A DNA stretch of 64,000 nucleotides, taken from the NCBI GenBank assembly GCA_035517615.1, contig DATIYM010000007.1, positions 186,001 to 250,000 on the forward strand, read 5' to 3'. Positions 25,918-35,309 of this stretch are shown here, in pieces. Made by a program: the position numbers and the translations under genes. Every line of letters begins with the position of its first letter. Positions within the stretch are counted from its first letter, which is position 1. A model generated the notes under the pieces. The model worked only from the letters and a program-made list of their open reading frames with translations, was not told where the DNA came from and ran no database searches. This DNA comes from AG25 sp035517615 (GTDB taxonomy: Bacteria; Gemmatimonadota; Gemmatimonadetes; Gemmatimonadales; GWC2-71-9).

Positions 25918-27081
25918 TTAGTCAACGGCTCGGAGCGACACCCCCTTGAGGTAGCCGCTTTCCGGAACATTGAGGATCTCCGGGTGGTCCGGTGCAGCGC
26001 CGGTCCAATCCACTAGCTGCATGCGGCGCCCGCTGTCGTGCGCGGCATCCGCCAGCATGTCTCCGAATACCGCCCGGTTCACGTGATACGAGCAGGAGAA
26101 CGTGAACAACAGCCCGCCGGGAGCGAGCAGCCGCATCGCCCGGAGATTGATCTCCTTGTATCCGGCGACGGCCCGCGTGACGTTGTCTTTCGTCTTCGCG
26201 AACGCGGGCGGATCAAGCACAATCAAGTCGAACCGCTCGTCCTGACGTTCCAACTCGCGCAGTAGATCGAACGCGTTCGCTTCGCGCCACACAATGTTTT
26301 CCAGACCGTTCAGCGCCGCGTTGTCGCGGCCCCGGGCGAGCGCCTCGGCGCTCGAATCCACGGCCAGGACGCTGGCGGCGTGTCGCGCGAGATGCATGGC
26401 AAACGAGCCATGGTAGGTGAACGCATCGAGCGCGCGGCCCTCGGGGCGCATGCGCTCCCCCGCGATTTGGCGATTCACACGCTGATCGAGAAACGCGCCG
26501 GTCTTCTGCCCGGTCCAGGGTGCCGCGACATACCGCACCCCGCCTTCGCGCACTTCGACAGTCTCGGGCACGGATCCGTACGCCGCCACGACTTCGAGCG
26601 GGAGACGCTCGTGCCGGCGGATCGCTGCGTCATTGCGAAGCAGTACCCCTTCGGCCTTAAGCGCCGCGCGGATCGCCGCCGTCACGTCGTTGCGCAGTGC
26701 GTCGAGCCCGGCGGAGAGCAGCTGTGCCACGACCCAGGGGCCATAGCGATCGACGATCAGGGACGGCAGCCCGTCGCCTTCCGCGTGGACGACGCGGTAC
26801 GCGGAGTCGGGAATCGTACCGCGCCGTGCGAGCGCGGCAGCGATACGCGCCGTCCACCATTCGGCGTCGATTGGCTCGTCGCCCCGCGTGAGGAGACGCA
26901 GGCGGATTTCCGACTTGGGCGAATAGAGCGCCTGTCCCAGCAGTTTGCCGCGTCGGTCCGTGACGTGAACCAACCCAGCCTGGTCGCGGGGCTCGGCATA
27001 GACGTCCGAGCGGTAGATCCACGGATGGCCTGCGTTCCACCGTGCCGCGCCTCGTGCCGAGACGACGGCGGTCCGTTTCAC
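25918..27081 (-). CDS. rlmI: 23S rRNA (cytosine-C5)-methyltransferase, RlmI-like
   Basis: Methylates a cytosine of 23S rRNA (m5C1962 in E. coli). The 387-residue protein has an N-terminal PUA-type domain (about 1-75, GHPWIYRSDVY), a middle domain, then a class I methyltransferase. LDAFTYHGSFAMHLA is motif I, VLAVDSSAEALARGRDNA contains the acidic ribose-binding residue, IVLDPPAFAKTKDNV is motif IV and FTFSCSYHV contains the Cys expected to attack the base. PWTGQKTGAFLDQR is a further family signature. The ATG overlaps the aroH stop by 4 bases. Confidence 0.92.
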   Translation of the reverse strand: MKRTAVVSARGAARWNAGHPWIYRSDVYAEPRDQAGLVHVTDRRGKLLGQALYSPKSEIRLRLLTRGDEPIDAEWWTARIAAALARRGTIPDSAYRVVHAEGDGLPSLIVDRYGPWVVAQLLSAGLDALRNDVTAAIRAALKAEGVLLRNDAAIRRHERLPLEVVAAYGSVPETVEVREGGVRYVAAPWTGQKTGAFLDQRVNRQIAGERMRPEGRALDAFTYHGSFAMHLARHAASVLAVDSSAEALARGRDNAALNGLENIVWREANAFDLLRELERQDERFDLIVLDPPAFAKTKDNVTRAVAGYKEINLRAMRLLAPGGLLFTFSCSYHVNRAVFGDMLADAAHDSGRRMQLVDWTGAAPDHPEILNVPESGYLKGVSLRAVD

Positions 27082-27446
27082 CGGCTGCGATCGGGTCTGA
27101 GCTGGGCCGCGCCGCGGAGATAGATATGTTTCAGGTCGCGCGGCGGCTTCGATGTGTAGAGATGCAGCAGCAGGCGGACGCAGCGGGGTAACCCGCTCGG
27201 CACGCCCACTTCGCTTGCGCCGAGCAGCGGAACCGAATCCCAGCCGAGGCGGCGCGCGGCGCGGGCAGGATACTCCGCCGTCAGATCGGGCGAAGACGTA
27301 AAGATTGCGCTCTCCACGTCGTCCGGCTCGAAGCCGTTCGCGTCCTGGAGCGCGCGGATCAATTCCTCAGTTGCCTCGAGGATTGCTTCCGAAGTGTTCG
27401 CCGCGGCGGTCGTCGCGCCGCGCAACCCACGCAGGACCTTGGTCAT
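27078..27446 (-). CDS. aroH: Chorismate mutase, AroH type
   Basis: Converts chorismate to prephenate for phenylalanine and tyrosine synthesis. The 122-residue protein is of the trimeric Bacillus AroH class: LRGLRGATTAAANTSEAI (active-site Arg near the N-terminus), FTSSPDLTAEYPARAAR and the tail region VRLLLHLYTSKPPRDLKHIYLRGAAQLRPD, with Arg and Tyr that line the active site. Length matches the family. Its ATG (27446-27444) overlaps the divergent thiE ATG (27445-27447) by two bases. It is coupled to rlmI by a 4-base overlap. Confidence 0.93.
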   Translation of the reverse strand: MTKVLRGLRGATTAAANTSEAILEATEELIRALQDANGFEPDDVESAIFTSSPDLTAEYPARAARRLGWDSVPLLGASEVGVPSGLPRCVRLLLHLYTSKPPRDLKHIYLRGAAQLRPDRSR

Positions 27447-28074
27447 GGGAATCCGGGATCAGGTGCGCTTGATGGTGCTCACGGACGCCTTGTTATGGAA
27501 GGGGCGTGATGCGGTCGAGTTGTGCCGGGCGGCGGTGTCTGGAGGGGCAACCGCCATCCAGGTTCGCGTCAAACCCGCCTCCCCGCTCGAGCTCGCCGAG
27601 CTGGGCCGCTCACTTGTCGCGGCTCTGCCCGTTCCCGTACTGATCAACGATCGGGTGGACGTGGCCCTGGCGATCGGGGCGGCCGGCGCGCATCTGGGGC
27701 AGGACGATCCGCCGCTCGACGTCATGCGGTCTCTCGTGCCGCCCGGTTTCCTGCTTGGCATATCGGTCGGCTCAGCGGACGAGGTTGCTCGCGTCGCGCA
27801 TTGGCCGGCCGATTACTGGAGCATTGGCCCGTGTTTCGCCACTTCGCATAAGTCCGATGCCGGGCCGCCGCTCGGGGCGGGGGGTTTCGCGGCACTGGCC
27901 CGCCGCGCGCCGGCGGGGATGCCCGTCATTGGGATCGGCGGAATCACCACCGCCAACGCCGCCGAGATCGCGCGCGCCGGGGCGGCGGGCGTCGCAGTGA
28001 TTGGAGCGGTCTGGGGAGGCGACGCTACGGACCCGGCCGGGGCCGCGCGCGCGCTGCGCTCTGCATTCGCTTGA
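27445..28074 (+). CDS. thiE: Thiamine phosphate synthase (ThiE-like)
   Basis: Condenses the pyrimidine and thiazole moieties to thiamine phosphate. The 209-residue TIM-barrel protein shows LMVLTDALL at the start, GGATAIQVRVK, VLINDRVDVALAIGAAGAHLGQDD, YWSIGPCFATSHKSDAG (phosphate-loop Thr-Ser region) and IGIGGITTANAAEIARAGAAGVAVIGAV. All are ThiE/TenI landmarks; in ThiE the segment after GQ is usually DD and that is kept here. TenI cannot be fully excluded. AGGA lies 9 bases before ATG 27445. The 3' end overlaps mltG on the other strand by 50 bases. There is no room for a TPP riboswitch. Confidence 0.87.
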   Translation: MGIRDQVRLMVLTDALLWKGRDAVELCRAAVSGGATAIQVRVKPASPLELAELGRSLVAALPVPVLINDRVDVALAIGAAGAHLGQDDPPLDVMRSLVPPGFLLGISVGSADEVARVAHWPADYWSIGPCFATSHKSDAGPPLGAGGFAALARRAPAGMPVIGIGGITTANAAEIARAGAAGVAVIGAVWGGDATDPAGAARALRSAFA

Positions 28075-29077
28075 CCTTCGCGATCGCCAGCTCATGTTCG
28101 GCGAATGTGGTCGAGAAAATGTGCTTCCCGTCGGGTTGCGCCACGAAGTACAGAAACGGAACCTGGGCCGGATACAGCGCCGCGATCAGGCTGGTTTTCC
28201 CTGGTTGGGCGATCGGTCCGGGAGGCAGTCCCGCGTGAATGTAGGTGTTGTAGGGAGACCGGACCTCGAGGTTCTTTTCCCACACCCGCTTGAGCCGATG
28301 ACCGTAGGCATAAACCACCGTCGGATCGGCATCGAGCTTCATGCGTCGGTCGAGCCGATTGTGGTAAACGGCTGAGACAAACGGCCGATCGGGATCGTAG
28401 CGCACCTCCGCTTCGACGATCGAGGCCAGCGTAACAAGCTGGTGCCGCGTCAGCCGCAAGGTATCGAGCCGTGCCTGCCACTCGGGCTGCCATTGAGTGA
28501 GAAACTCTCGAACCATGAACCCCACCAGCTCCCGCGCCCCGGGGTGGAGCGGGATCACGTAGGTGGTGGGGAAGAGGTACCCCTCCAGGGTCGTGACCTC
28601 GCGCGGGAGCCCGAGCTCACGGCGTAGCCCCGAGTCCCGGGCGGCGATGAGGAATGAATCGCGTGGGATTCCAAGATCCGCGTGTGCGAGGTCGGCGACC
28701 TCGGTGAGCATCAATCCCTCGGGGACGGTCCAGCGCGTCTCGACCCCGCGCCCGTGCTCGAGCGCCGTAACCGTTTCACCCCACGGGGCGTCTTCCGCGA
28801 ACAGGTAGTCGCCGCTCTTCAATGAGCGCCGCAGCCCGCGAATTCTGGCGTACAGCCGGAACAACGTGGGCGAGCGGATCACACCGTGCCCGGCGAGCGA
28901 GTCGACCGCACCTTCGAGGGTCGCGCCGGGGGGAATGGTCACGGGAACCCGGTCCGCGCTGGGGTGCCCGGAACAGGCGGTGGTTAGCGAGAGCAGAAAT
29001 GCGAGACCGCGGATTCGACGCGCGGAGGCCCAGTCCGCAACCCGCAATCCACAATCCACCACCCTATCGGCGCGCAT
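28025..29077 (-). CDS. mltG: Endolytic murein transglycosylase MltG (YceG family)
   Basis: Cleaves nascent glycan strands at the inner membrane. The protein has a hydrophobic stretch ending LLSLTTACSG, which reads as a lipobox and would anchor it by lipid instead of the usual helix. The YceG domain follows: VTIPPGATLEGAVDSLAGHGVI (LysM-like part), VPEGLMLTEVADL, LEGYLFPTTY (catalytic Glu), LASIVEAEV, VYHNRLDRRMKLDADPTVVYAYG and YNTYIHAGLPPGPI. ATG 29077 overlaps the end of ruvX by 14 bases; GTG codons at 29062 and 29059 just after the ruvX stop are equally possible starts. A heptad repeat lies in the N-terminal codons. The gene is convergent with thiE (50-base overlap). Confidence 0.9.
   Translation of the reverse strand: MRADRVVDCGLRVADWASARRIRGLAFLLSLTTACSGHPSADRVPVTIPPGATLEGAVDSLAGHGVIRSPTLFRLYARIRGLRRSLKSGDYLFAEDAPWGETVTALEHGRGVETRWTVPEGLMLTEVADLAHADLGIPRDSFLIAARDSGLRRELGLPREVTTLEGYLFPTTYVIPLHPGARELVGFMVREFLTQWQPEWQARLDTLRLTRHQLVTLASIVEAEVRYDPDRPFVSAVYHNRLDRRMKLDADPTVVYAYGHRLKRVWEKNLEVRSPYNTYIHAGLPPGPIAQPGKTSLIAALYPAQVPFLYFVAQPDGKHIFSTTFAEHELAIAKVKRMQSAARARPRPGP
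29030..29057. repeat. Four tandem heptamers (GCAATCC type)
   Basis: CCAGTCC, GCAACCC, GCAATCC and ACAATCC follow each other without gaps at the ruvX-mltG junction, within the first codons of mltG. Heptad-period repeats of other composition occur in the tRNA spacers (49762-49837), so this looks like a local instance of the same kind of element. Confidence 0.55.
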
Positions 29078-29494
29078 CCATGTACTGCTGCAGTACCAGG
29101 GCCGCCGCCATCGCATCCACGTCGTGCTTGCGGTCTCGCGTGGTCTCCCCCATTTCGCGCACCGAGCGCAGCACCCGGGCAGTCGTAAAGCGTTCGTCCT
29201 GGAAATCTACAAAAACGCCGGACCGCGAGGTGATTTGGTTTCCGAGCAGTCGGACTTCCCGCGCGGCGTTCCCTTCCGAGCCGTCGGATTCGAGTGGCAA
29301 TCCGAGCACGACGCCGACGGCATGGTGTTCGTGAATGAGCGTGAGCAGCGTCTGCAATGGAAACCGCTTGCCCCGCCGGCGAGTGAGCGTGGTGTGCGGG
29401 GAAGCCAGAATCTGGTGTTCGTCGGACAGGGCGATGCCGATCCGGCGTTCGCCCCAGTCCACACTGATGAGCCGCCCAGCCTTGGGCGGCTCAC

Positions 29495-29498
<4 letters not shown>
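29064..29498 (-). CDS. ruvX: Putative Holliday junction resolvase / pre-16S rRNA nuclease (RuvX/YqgF)
   Basis: A 144-residue RNase H-fold nuclease involved in 16S rRNA 5' maturation and proposed in recombination. Motifs: ISVDWGERRIGIALSD (first catalytic Asp), VVLGLPLESDGSEG (GLP motif), VFVDFQDERFTTARV (Asp-Glu region) and KHDVDAMAAALVLQQYMD (last catalytic Asp). Length is standard. The start overlaps the rho stop by 4 bases and mltG follows; the yqgF-mltG pairing is common in bacteria. Confidence 0.92.
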
Positions 29499-30748
<1,250 letters not shown>

Positions 30749-30834
30749 TTGTGCGTTGGCTCCGTTGTACGCTACGGCGGGCGGACCCCGGGTGTGCGGG
30801 AATGAGCGCGTCGAAAGTGATGAGAACTAGGGAA

Positions 30835-30861
30835 TTAACAGACGTGCGAGCGATTTATAGT
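30835..30861 (+). promoter_or_regulatory. Candidate promoter of the site-2 protease gene
   Basis: -35 TTAACA (30835-30840) and -10 TATAGT (30856-30861), each one mismatch from consensus, but with a short 15-base spacer. The start point would be near 30868, 26 bases before GTG 30894. The -10 overlaps the -10 of the opposite rho promoter. Confidence 0.4.
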
Positions 30862-30885
30862 AGAGCGCGCTTCTATTTCAGTCAA
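30857..30885 (-). promoter_or_regulatory. Predicted sigma-70 promoter of rho
   Basis: Minus strand: -35 TTGACT (30885-30880), 17-base spacer, -10 TACTAT (30862-30857). The start point is near 30850, giving a leader of about 100 bases before rho. The -10 shares five bases with the forward promoter, so the two divergent promoters should exclude each other. Confidence 0.6.
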
Positions 30886-30893
30886 GAGCGCTC

Positions 30894-32003
30894 GTGAGCC
30901 TTACCAGGTTCCTGATGGCGTGGCGCACGACCGTCCTTCCCGACCGGGAAGTCGTTGATGCGCTTGTACATCCATCGTACACCCACAGCTCTCCCGAGCT
31001 GACTCAGGCGCTCGCGGATTGGCCTGGCGTGCATTACTGGTCGCGTGAGGTCGACGGGACTCACCTGATCCTGACGCGTCATTTGGGTCGTCCACGCCGC
31101 GAGCGGTGGGTGCTTCACGGACTGCTGTTCCTCGCGACGCTGTTGACCACCACCTTCGCTGGCGCCGTCCTCGCCGGCGCCATTCCGCTCGAGAACATTC
31201 TCGACGCGCTGAGTGGCGCAACTCGCGTGCCTTCACTCGCGGCCGAGTGGGCGAGAGGACTGCCTTTCTCCGTCCCGCTGCTTGTCATTCTGCTGTGCCA
31301 CGAAATGGGTCACTACATCACGGCACGGCGCTACGAGCTGGACGTTTCACCTCCCTACTTTATCCCCGTCCCGTTATTCCCCTGGACTCCCGTGGGCACG
31401 CTCGGCGCCTTCATCCGGCTGCGTACGCTGATGAGCGACCGCCGTCAGCTGCTCGACGTGGGGGCCATGGGGCCACTTGCCGGCTTCCTCGTAGCCGTGC
31501 CGGTGCTGTGGTTGGGATTGTTGGGAAGCCATCCGCTCCCCGGTCACGGTCCGCTGGCAGGAATGCTGGTGTCGATCGGCGGGATGGATTGGGCCCTGGG
31601 TGACTCGCTCGTTACCCTGGTACTTCGTCATCTCGTGCATCCGGGAGCGCAGGCAGTGCTCATGTCGCCGCTGGCATTCGCGGGCTGGTTCGGCCTGTTC
31701 GTGACCATGCTCAACCTGCTTCCGATGGCGCAGCTCGATGGCGGACACATTCTGTATGCCGCTCTGCCACGCTGGCATCGGCGTATCGCGGTGGCGATTC
31801 TCATACTCATTCTCGCATTGGGATGGCTCTGGAGCGGCTGGCTGTTGTGGGGAACGCTGGTGCTGCTGCTGTCCCGTGGACGGCTTGGTCATCCGCCAGT
31901 GCTCGACAGCTACCGACCGCTGCCCCGGTCGCGGACCCTGCTCGCCCTGGGTTCTCTGCTCCTGTTCGTCATCACCTTTGCGCCGGTGCCGTTTCGCATC
32001 TAG
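30894..32003 (+). CDS. Site-2 protease family (M50) intramembrane zinc metallopeptidase
   Basis: A 369-residue membrane protease. After a soluble N-terminal 75 residues come at least six hydrophobic helices. LLCHEMGHYITARRY is the HExxH zinc site, and LNLLPMAQLDGGHIL is the second conserved motif (NPxPxxxLDG type) carrying the third zinc ligand Asp. GPLAGFLVAVP is also typical. There is no PDZ domain, unlike RseP, so it belongs to the compact M50 group. Start GTG 30894 follows a candidate promoter. Its substrate is not evident: no anti-sigma factor is encoded nearby. Confidence 0.92.
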   Translation: MSLTRFLMAWRTTVLPDREVVDALVHPSYTHSSPELTQALADWPGVHYWSREVDGTHLILTRHLGRPRRERWVLHGLLFLATLLTTTFAGAVLAGAIPLENILDALSGATRVPSLAAEWARGLPFSVPLLVILLCHEMGHYITARRYELDVSPPYFIPVPLFPWTPVGTLGAFIRLRTLMSDRRQLLDVGAMGPLAGFLVAVPVLWLGLLGSHPLPGHGPLAGMLVSIGGMDWALGDSLVTLVLRHLVHPGAQAVLMSPLAFAGWFGLFVTMLNLLPMAQLDGGHILYAALPRWHRRIAVAILILILALGWLWSGWLLWGTLVLLLSRGRLGHPPVLDSYRPLPRSRTLLALGSLLLFVITFAPVPFRI

Positions 32004-32108
32004 GGGGCGTTCCCCCTGACCTTGCATGATCCGCCTATTTGCCGATCCGCCAGTATTGCACTGGCCTTTCTCTGTTATATCTTTGCCCAAACCAGCCCAG
32101 GGCACCGC

Positions 32109-32393
32109 ATGCCCGCACAGCCGGCGCGCTACAGCAGTCCCGATTCACCGGACATCGTCGTTCACGATCTTCCCCCAATTCGATTTGACGGACAACTCAT
32201 TGCCGTACGGCTGCTCGTGCGCCGCTCAGAGGAAGGCGTCTGGCGCGGTCGGATGATGTACGGCGCGCCGGACACCGAGGCGGAGCGATCGACCGCTGAG
32301 ATTTTCTGCGCCGGCACCGAGCAGGACCTCTGGCAGTCGGTACGCGACCTGCGGGATCATCATCTTCGCGACCTGTATCGCTCACTGCTGTAA
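32109..32393 (+). CDS. Small hypothetical protein (94 aa)
   Basis: No family is recognised. The product starts MPAQPARYSSPDSPDIVVHD and contains LPPIRFDGQLIAVRLLVRR, then EEGVWRGRMMYGAPDTEAERSTAEIF written here in part: EEGVWRGRMMYG and STAEIFCAG. The C-terminal helix is charged (DLRDHHLRDLYRSLL). It looks like a small soluble alpha/beta protein. ATG 32109 was chosen; the frame is open to 32022, but the extra stretch reads as non-coding and holds promoter-like TTATAT at 32075-32080. Its stop overlaps the next ATG (TAATG), so it is coupled to the DHp-only gene. Confidence 0.6.
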   Translation: MPAQPARYSSPDSPDIVVHDLPPIRFDGQLIAVRLLVRRSEEGVWRGRMMYGAPDTEAERSTAEIFCAGTEQDLWQSVRDLRDHHLRDLYRSLL

Positions 32394-32602
32394 TGGCCGG
32401 TGATGCGCAGGAGGAGCAGCTGCGGGCCCGGCTCCGGAAGTTCCGCCACGACCTCTCGAATCCGCTGGCGGCCATTCTGGCGGAAACGCAGCTACTGCTG
32501 CTCTCGCCGGAGCAGTTCAATCGGGAGTCGCTCGACAGTTTGAAGCAAATCGAAACCCTAGCACGGAGGATGCGGCAGATCCTGGACGACGCTACGGCGT
32601 GA
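32393..32602 (+). CDS. DHp/HisKA-only mini protein (69 aa) without ATPase domain
   Basis: The whole protein is one predicted helical hairpin. FRHDLSNPLAAILAETQLLLL is the H-box of a HisKA dimerisation domain, with the phospho-acceptor candidate His19; the second helix is RESLDSLKQIETLARRMRQILDD. No HATPase_c domain follows; the next 90 bases have no continuing frame and the next gene is on the other strand. It could be a phosphotransfer or heterodimerising partner for a full kinase, or the relic of one. The coding character (GC-rich third positions) and the TAATG coupling to the gene before argue that it is expressed. Confidence 0.68.
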   Translation: MAGDAQEEQLRARLRKFRHDLSNPLAAILAETQLLLLSPEQFNRESLDSLKQIETLARRMRQILDDATA

Positions 32603-32694
32603 AGCGCCCGCACCCCCCTCGCGTCTCTCCCGTTTCCCGCTGGTGGGCGGGTCGCCTTCCCCGGCGACTCGGGTTCGTCCGGGTCCCCAGGTGG

Positions 32695-34515
32695 TTACGC
32701 TGGCCCCGCACGCTGCGGCGCTTCCCGATCTGAGCCGCCGTTTTTCAAGTAGAGGAAAAGGAAAAGGACACTCGCCGCGCTCGCCGCGAATTTGTAGGGA
32801 GCGGCCGCGTCGCTCGCCGACAGCAACCCCTCGATCAATCCGGCAAGCACGAGCAGAGTCACCGTCGCCCCGACCATGCGGATGGCGGCGTGCCCCTCGA
32901 TGACCAGTGCATCCGCCCGGCTCCAGTCTCCCGGTGCGATCAGCGCACGGGCAATCCGGAGCCCGGCGCCACCCGCGATGAAGATGGCGGTCAACTCGAG
33001 AATGCCGTGGCCGGCCACGAACGTGAGCAGCCAGTTCGCCACGTGGTAGTTCGCGAACAGGCCGAGTACCGCGCCGAAGAACAGTCCATTCGTGATCAGC
33101 AGGGTGAGCGTGCCGATTCCCGCGGTGATACCGAAGGCGAAGGCGAAGAATGCGACCTGCACGTTGTTCGTGATGATGCGCGACGCGACCACGGGCAGAT
33201 AGAGAGAAGGGGCCTCGGCGTAGCCGACGCCTTCTTGCTGAGCGTGCGGCCCCATCCGCGCCCGCTCCACCATTTCCCCCGGGAGAATCTCCTCGCCGAG
33301 CGTGGGGTTTTCGCGCAGCAGGAGATATCCGGTGACCGCGGGAAGAGCGAACGCGAGCAGCGCGACCAGCACGTAGGGCCGCGATTGGATCACGGCGGCC
33401 GGAAACGATCTGAAAACCAGGTTCCACACCCGCACCGGCGTGAGCCTCGGCACGCCATATAGCGCATTGTGCCCGGCGCTCACGAGCCGTTCGAGATATT
33501 CGAGTACCCGTGGATCGACGCCGTAGGTGCGAGCGCGTGCGAGGTCGGCGGCGACCTCGCGATACTGCGACGCGAATCCCGGCAGGGCTTGAGCGCCCAG
33601 CTGTTCGAGACCGGTACGCTCCGCCTGGGTCGCCACGACGCGAAACGACTCCCACCGATCCCGTTTTTGCGCGATGAATCGCTCCGCGGTCACGGTGCTG
33701 CGGCCGATCCCGTCGACCTGTCGTGTCGCCAGCCGGCCACGGCGCCGTGATAACTCGTTCTCGTGGACCCCGGCGAGATAGAGCAGTGGGTCGGTGTCAC
33801 GGCGCGGCACGCGCGGCTCGAACCGCGCCGCCAGCTCCGAGGTGAATCGGTCTCTGAGTCGCGGATCGAGCTGGTCGGCGCGCTCGATGAATTCGTCGAG
33901 CAGGCGGAACTCGTCGTCGGAAAGCTCAGGCGGCCCGAGGTCCAGGGCCTGCTGGGGATCGCCGGGCGGCGGAGCCGCGCTCGCGAGCTGCAGCTCGTCC
34001 GGCCGATCGCGCACGACCACGGTGCCCGCCACGATGTCGCCCAGGCGGCGGTTTTCGCGGTGCAACAACACGAAGGCGAGTCCCACGATGTAGAAGAAAA
34101 CCGGCTGCGCATCGACGACGCGCACAAGGTTGCGGACCGCGGCCGCGGAAAACGTGAGGGGGTGACCAGTATCCATCACCACCCGAATTCCGAGCAGCTG
34201 CTTGCCAGGCGTGCGTCCCCGGTGCAATCCCTCGAACAGGAGGAAGTAGCCCCAGAACAGCGTAAACGCGGCGAGCGTGATGACCACCGTGACGAGGGTG
34301 CCCGAGAGCCGCGCGTCGGCCTGCGGCAGCACCGCGCCGACGCCCACGACCAGCGCGAAGGCGAGAAACGCGAGGATCGCGGCGTCGCACAACGCGGCAA
34401 GGATTCTCGAGCCCAGCCCCGCGAGCTCGAGCTCGAGGACGACATGCTCGGGAGTCTCGATGTCCAGGCGCCTCGCAAACGAGGCGCCGGCCGGTACTCG
34501 CGTGGCAGGCGTCAC
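32695..34515 (-). CDS. RDD family / SpoIIM (stage II sporulation protein M-like) fusion membrane protein
   Basis: A 606-residue membrane protein. Residues about 15-170 form an RDD domain (GLGSRILAALCDAAIL, GRTPGKQLLGIRVV, NRRLGDIVAGTVVVRDR). A soluble linker of about 200 residues follows (LLDEFIERADQLDPRLRDRF, ATQAERTGLEQLGAQALPG). The C-terminal part with several helices has NNVQVAFFAFAFGITAGIGT and FVAGHGILELTAIFIAGGAG, the SpoIIM/DUF95 signatures. No sporulation genes are seen. RDD plus SpoIIM beside MoxR and DUF58 genes is a recurrent bacterial gene set of unknown physiological role. The start is GTG 34515, 29 bases from the divergent next gene. Confidence 0.87.
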   Translation of the reverse strand: MTPATRVPAGASFARRLDIETPEHVVLELELAGLGSRILAALCDAAILAFLAFALVVGVGAVLPQADARLSGTLVTVVITLAAFTLFWGYFLLFEGLHRGRTPGKQLLGIRVVMDTGHPLTFSAAAVRNLVRVVDAQPVFFYIVGLAFVLLHRENRRLGDIVAGTVVVRDRPDELQLASAAPPPGDPQQALDLGPPELSDDEFRLLDEFIERADQLDPRLRDRFTSELAARFEPRVPRRDTDPLLYLAGVHENELSRRRGRLATRQVDGIGRSTVTAERFIAQKRDRWESFRVVATQAERTGLEQLGAQALPGFASQYREVAADLARARTYGVDPRVLEYLERLVSAGHNALYGVPRLTPVRVWNLVFRSFPAAVIQSRPYVLVALLAFALPAVTGYLLLRENPTLGEEILPGEMVERARMGPHAQQEGVGYAEAPSLYLPVVASRIITNNVQVAFFAFAFGITAGIGTLTLLITNGLFFGAVLGLFANYHVANWLLTFVAGHGILELTAIFIAGGAGLRIARALIAPGDWSRADALVIEGHAAIRMVGATVTLLVLAGLIEGLLSASDAAAPYKFAASAASVLFLFLYLKNGGSDREAPQRAGPA

Positions 34516-34544
34516 CCCGCCATGTTAATCACGGCAAAGGACTC

Positions 34545-35309
34545 GTGGCCAGCATTCCGCTTCGTCCCATGTCGACGGGAGAGATCCTCGATGCGTCGTT
34601 CGCTCTGCTGCGGCGCCACGCCGGGGTGTTTTTCGGCGTCGCCATCGTGTGCCAGGGTCCACCGACGGCCCTGCAGCTGTTCGTGCAATTCGGCGGCGGC
34701 GTGGGGGCCCACTTTGGGTTGTTCGTCTTCGCCCGCCTCCTGAACGGCCTGGGCTACCTGTTGATTACCGCCGCCTGCATTCGCGTGGTGTCGCAGGCGT
34801 ATCTGGGTCAGGAGCCGGGCATGGGGGAGGCGCTCGCGTTCGCCTGGCAGCGGGTGTGGCGAACGCTCAGCGCGGCGCTCTCGGCCGTTTTCCTCGCGAC
34901 GCTGGCCGCATTCCTGCTCGTCGTACCCGGAATCATCGTCGCGTGCGGTTTTGCCGTGGCGGTGCAGGCGGCTGTCCTGGAATCCCTTCACTCGGGGAGC
35001 GACGGGCTCGGGCGCTCCTGGGTGCTCACTCGCGGATACAAGTGGAAGGCGTTCGGGCTGTACGTGGTGGTGGGGATCATCGCCACCATTGTGCTGTTTG
35101 GATTGAGTGTCGTCGGCGCAATCGCGACGGCGCTCTTCCCCCCGCTGCTCGTGCCCGTCGTCGTCAGCTTCGCGCTCGTCTTTCTGTTCGCCTATCCGTT
35201 CGTCAGCTGTGTCTTCACGCTGTTCTATTACGATCTGCGCGTGCGCCGAGAGGCGTTCGATCTCGAGCTGCTTGGACGGCATCTGGGTGTGGCCGTCGCG
35301 CCGGTGTGA
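34545..35309 (+). CDS. Multi-helix membrane protein, GPDP-phosphodiesterase membrane-domain-like
   Basis: A 254-residue polytopic protein. It starts RPMSTGEILDASFALLRRH, the hallmark N-terminus of the glycerophosphoryl-diester-phosphodiesterase membrane-domain family. VFLATLAAFLLVVPGIIVACGF and SWVLTRGYKWKAFG follow, the last being a conserved amphipathic segment. There are about six hydrophobic helices. No catalytic domain is attached. GTG 34545 is used; ATG 34569 is a possible shorter start. First gene of the plus-strand half of the MoxR/DUF58 cluster, coupled by GTGA to the DUF4129 gene. Confidence 0.75.
   Translation: MASIPLRPMSTGEILDASFALLRRHAGVFFGVAIVCQGPPTALQLFVQFGGGVGAHFGLFVFARLLNGLGYLLITAACIRVVSQAYLGQEPGMGEALAFAWQRVWRTLSAALSAVFLATLAAFLLVVPGIIVACGFAVAVQAAVLESLHSGSDGLGRSWVLTRGYKWKAFGLYVVVGIIATIVLFGLSVVGAIATALFPPLLVPVVVSFALVFLFAYPFVSCVFTLFYYDLRVRREAFDLELLGRHLGVAVAPV

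Noticed and set aside
27394..27472. TPP riboswitch in front of thiE
   Set aside because: The upstream region is aroH coding sequence and lacks the conserved TPP aptamer core (CTGAGA, ACC-TGA elements).
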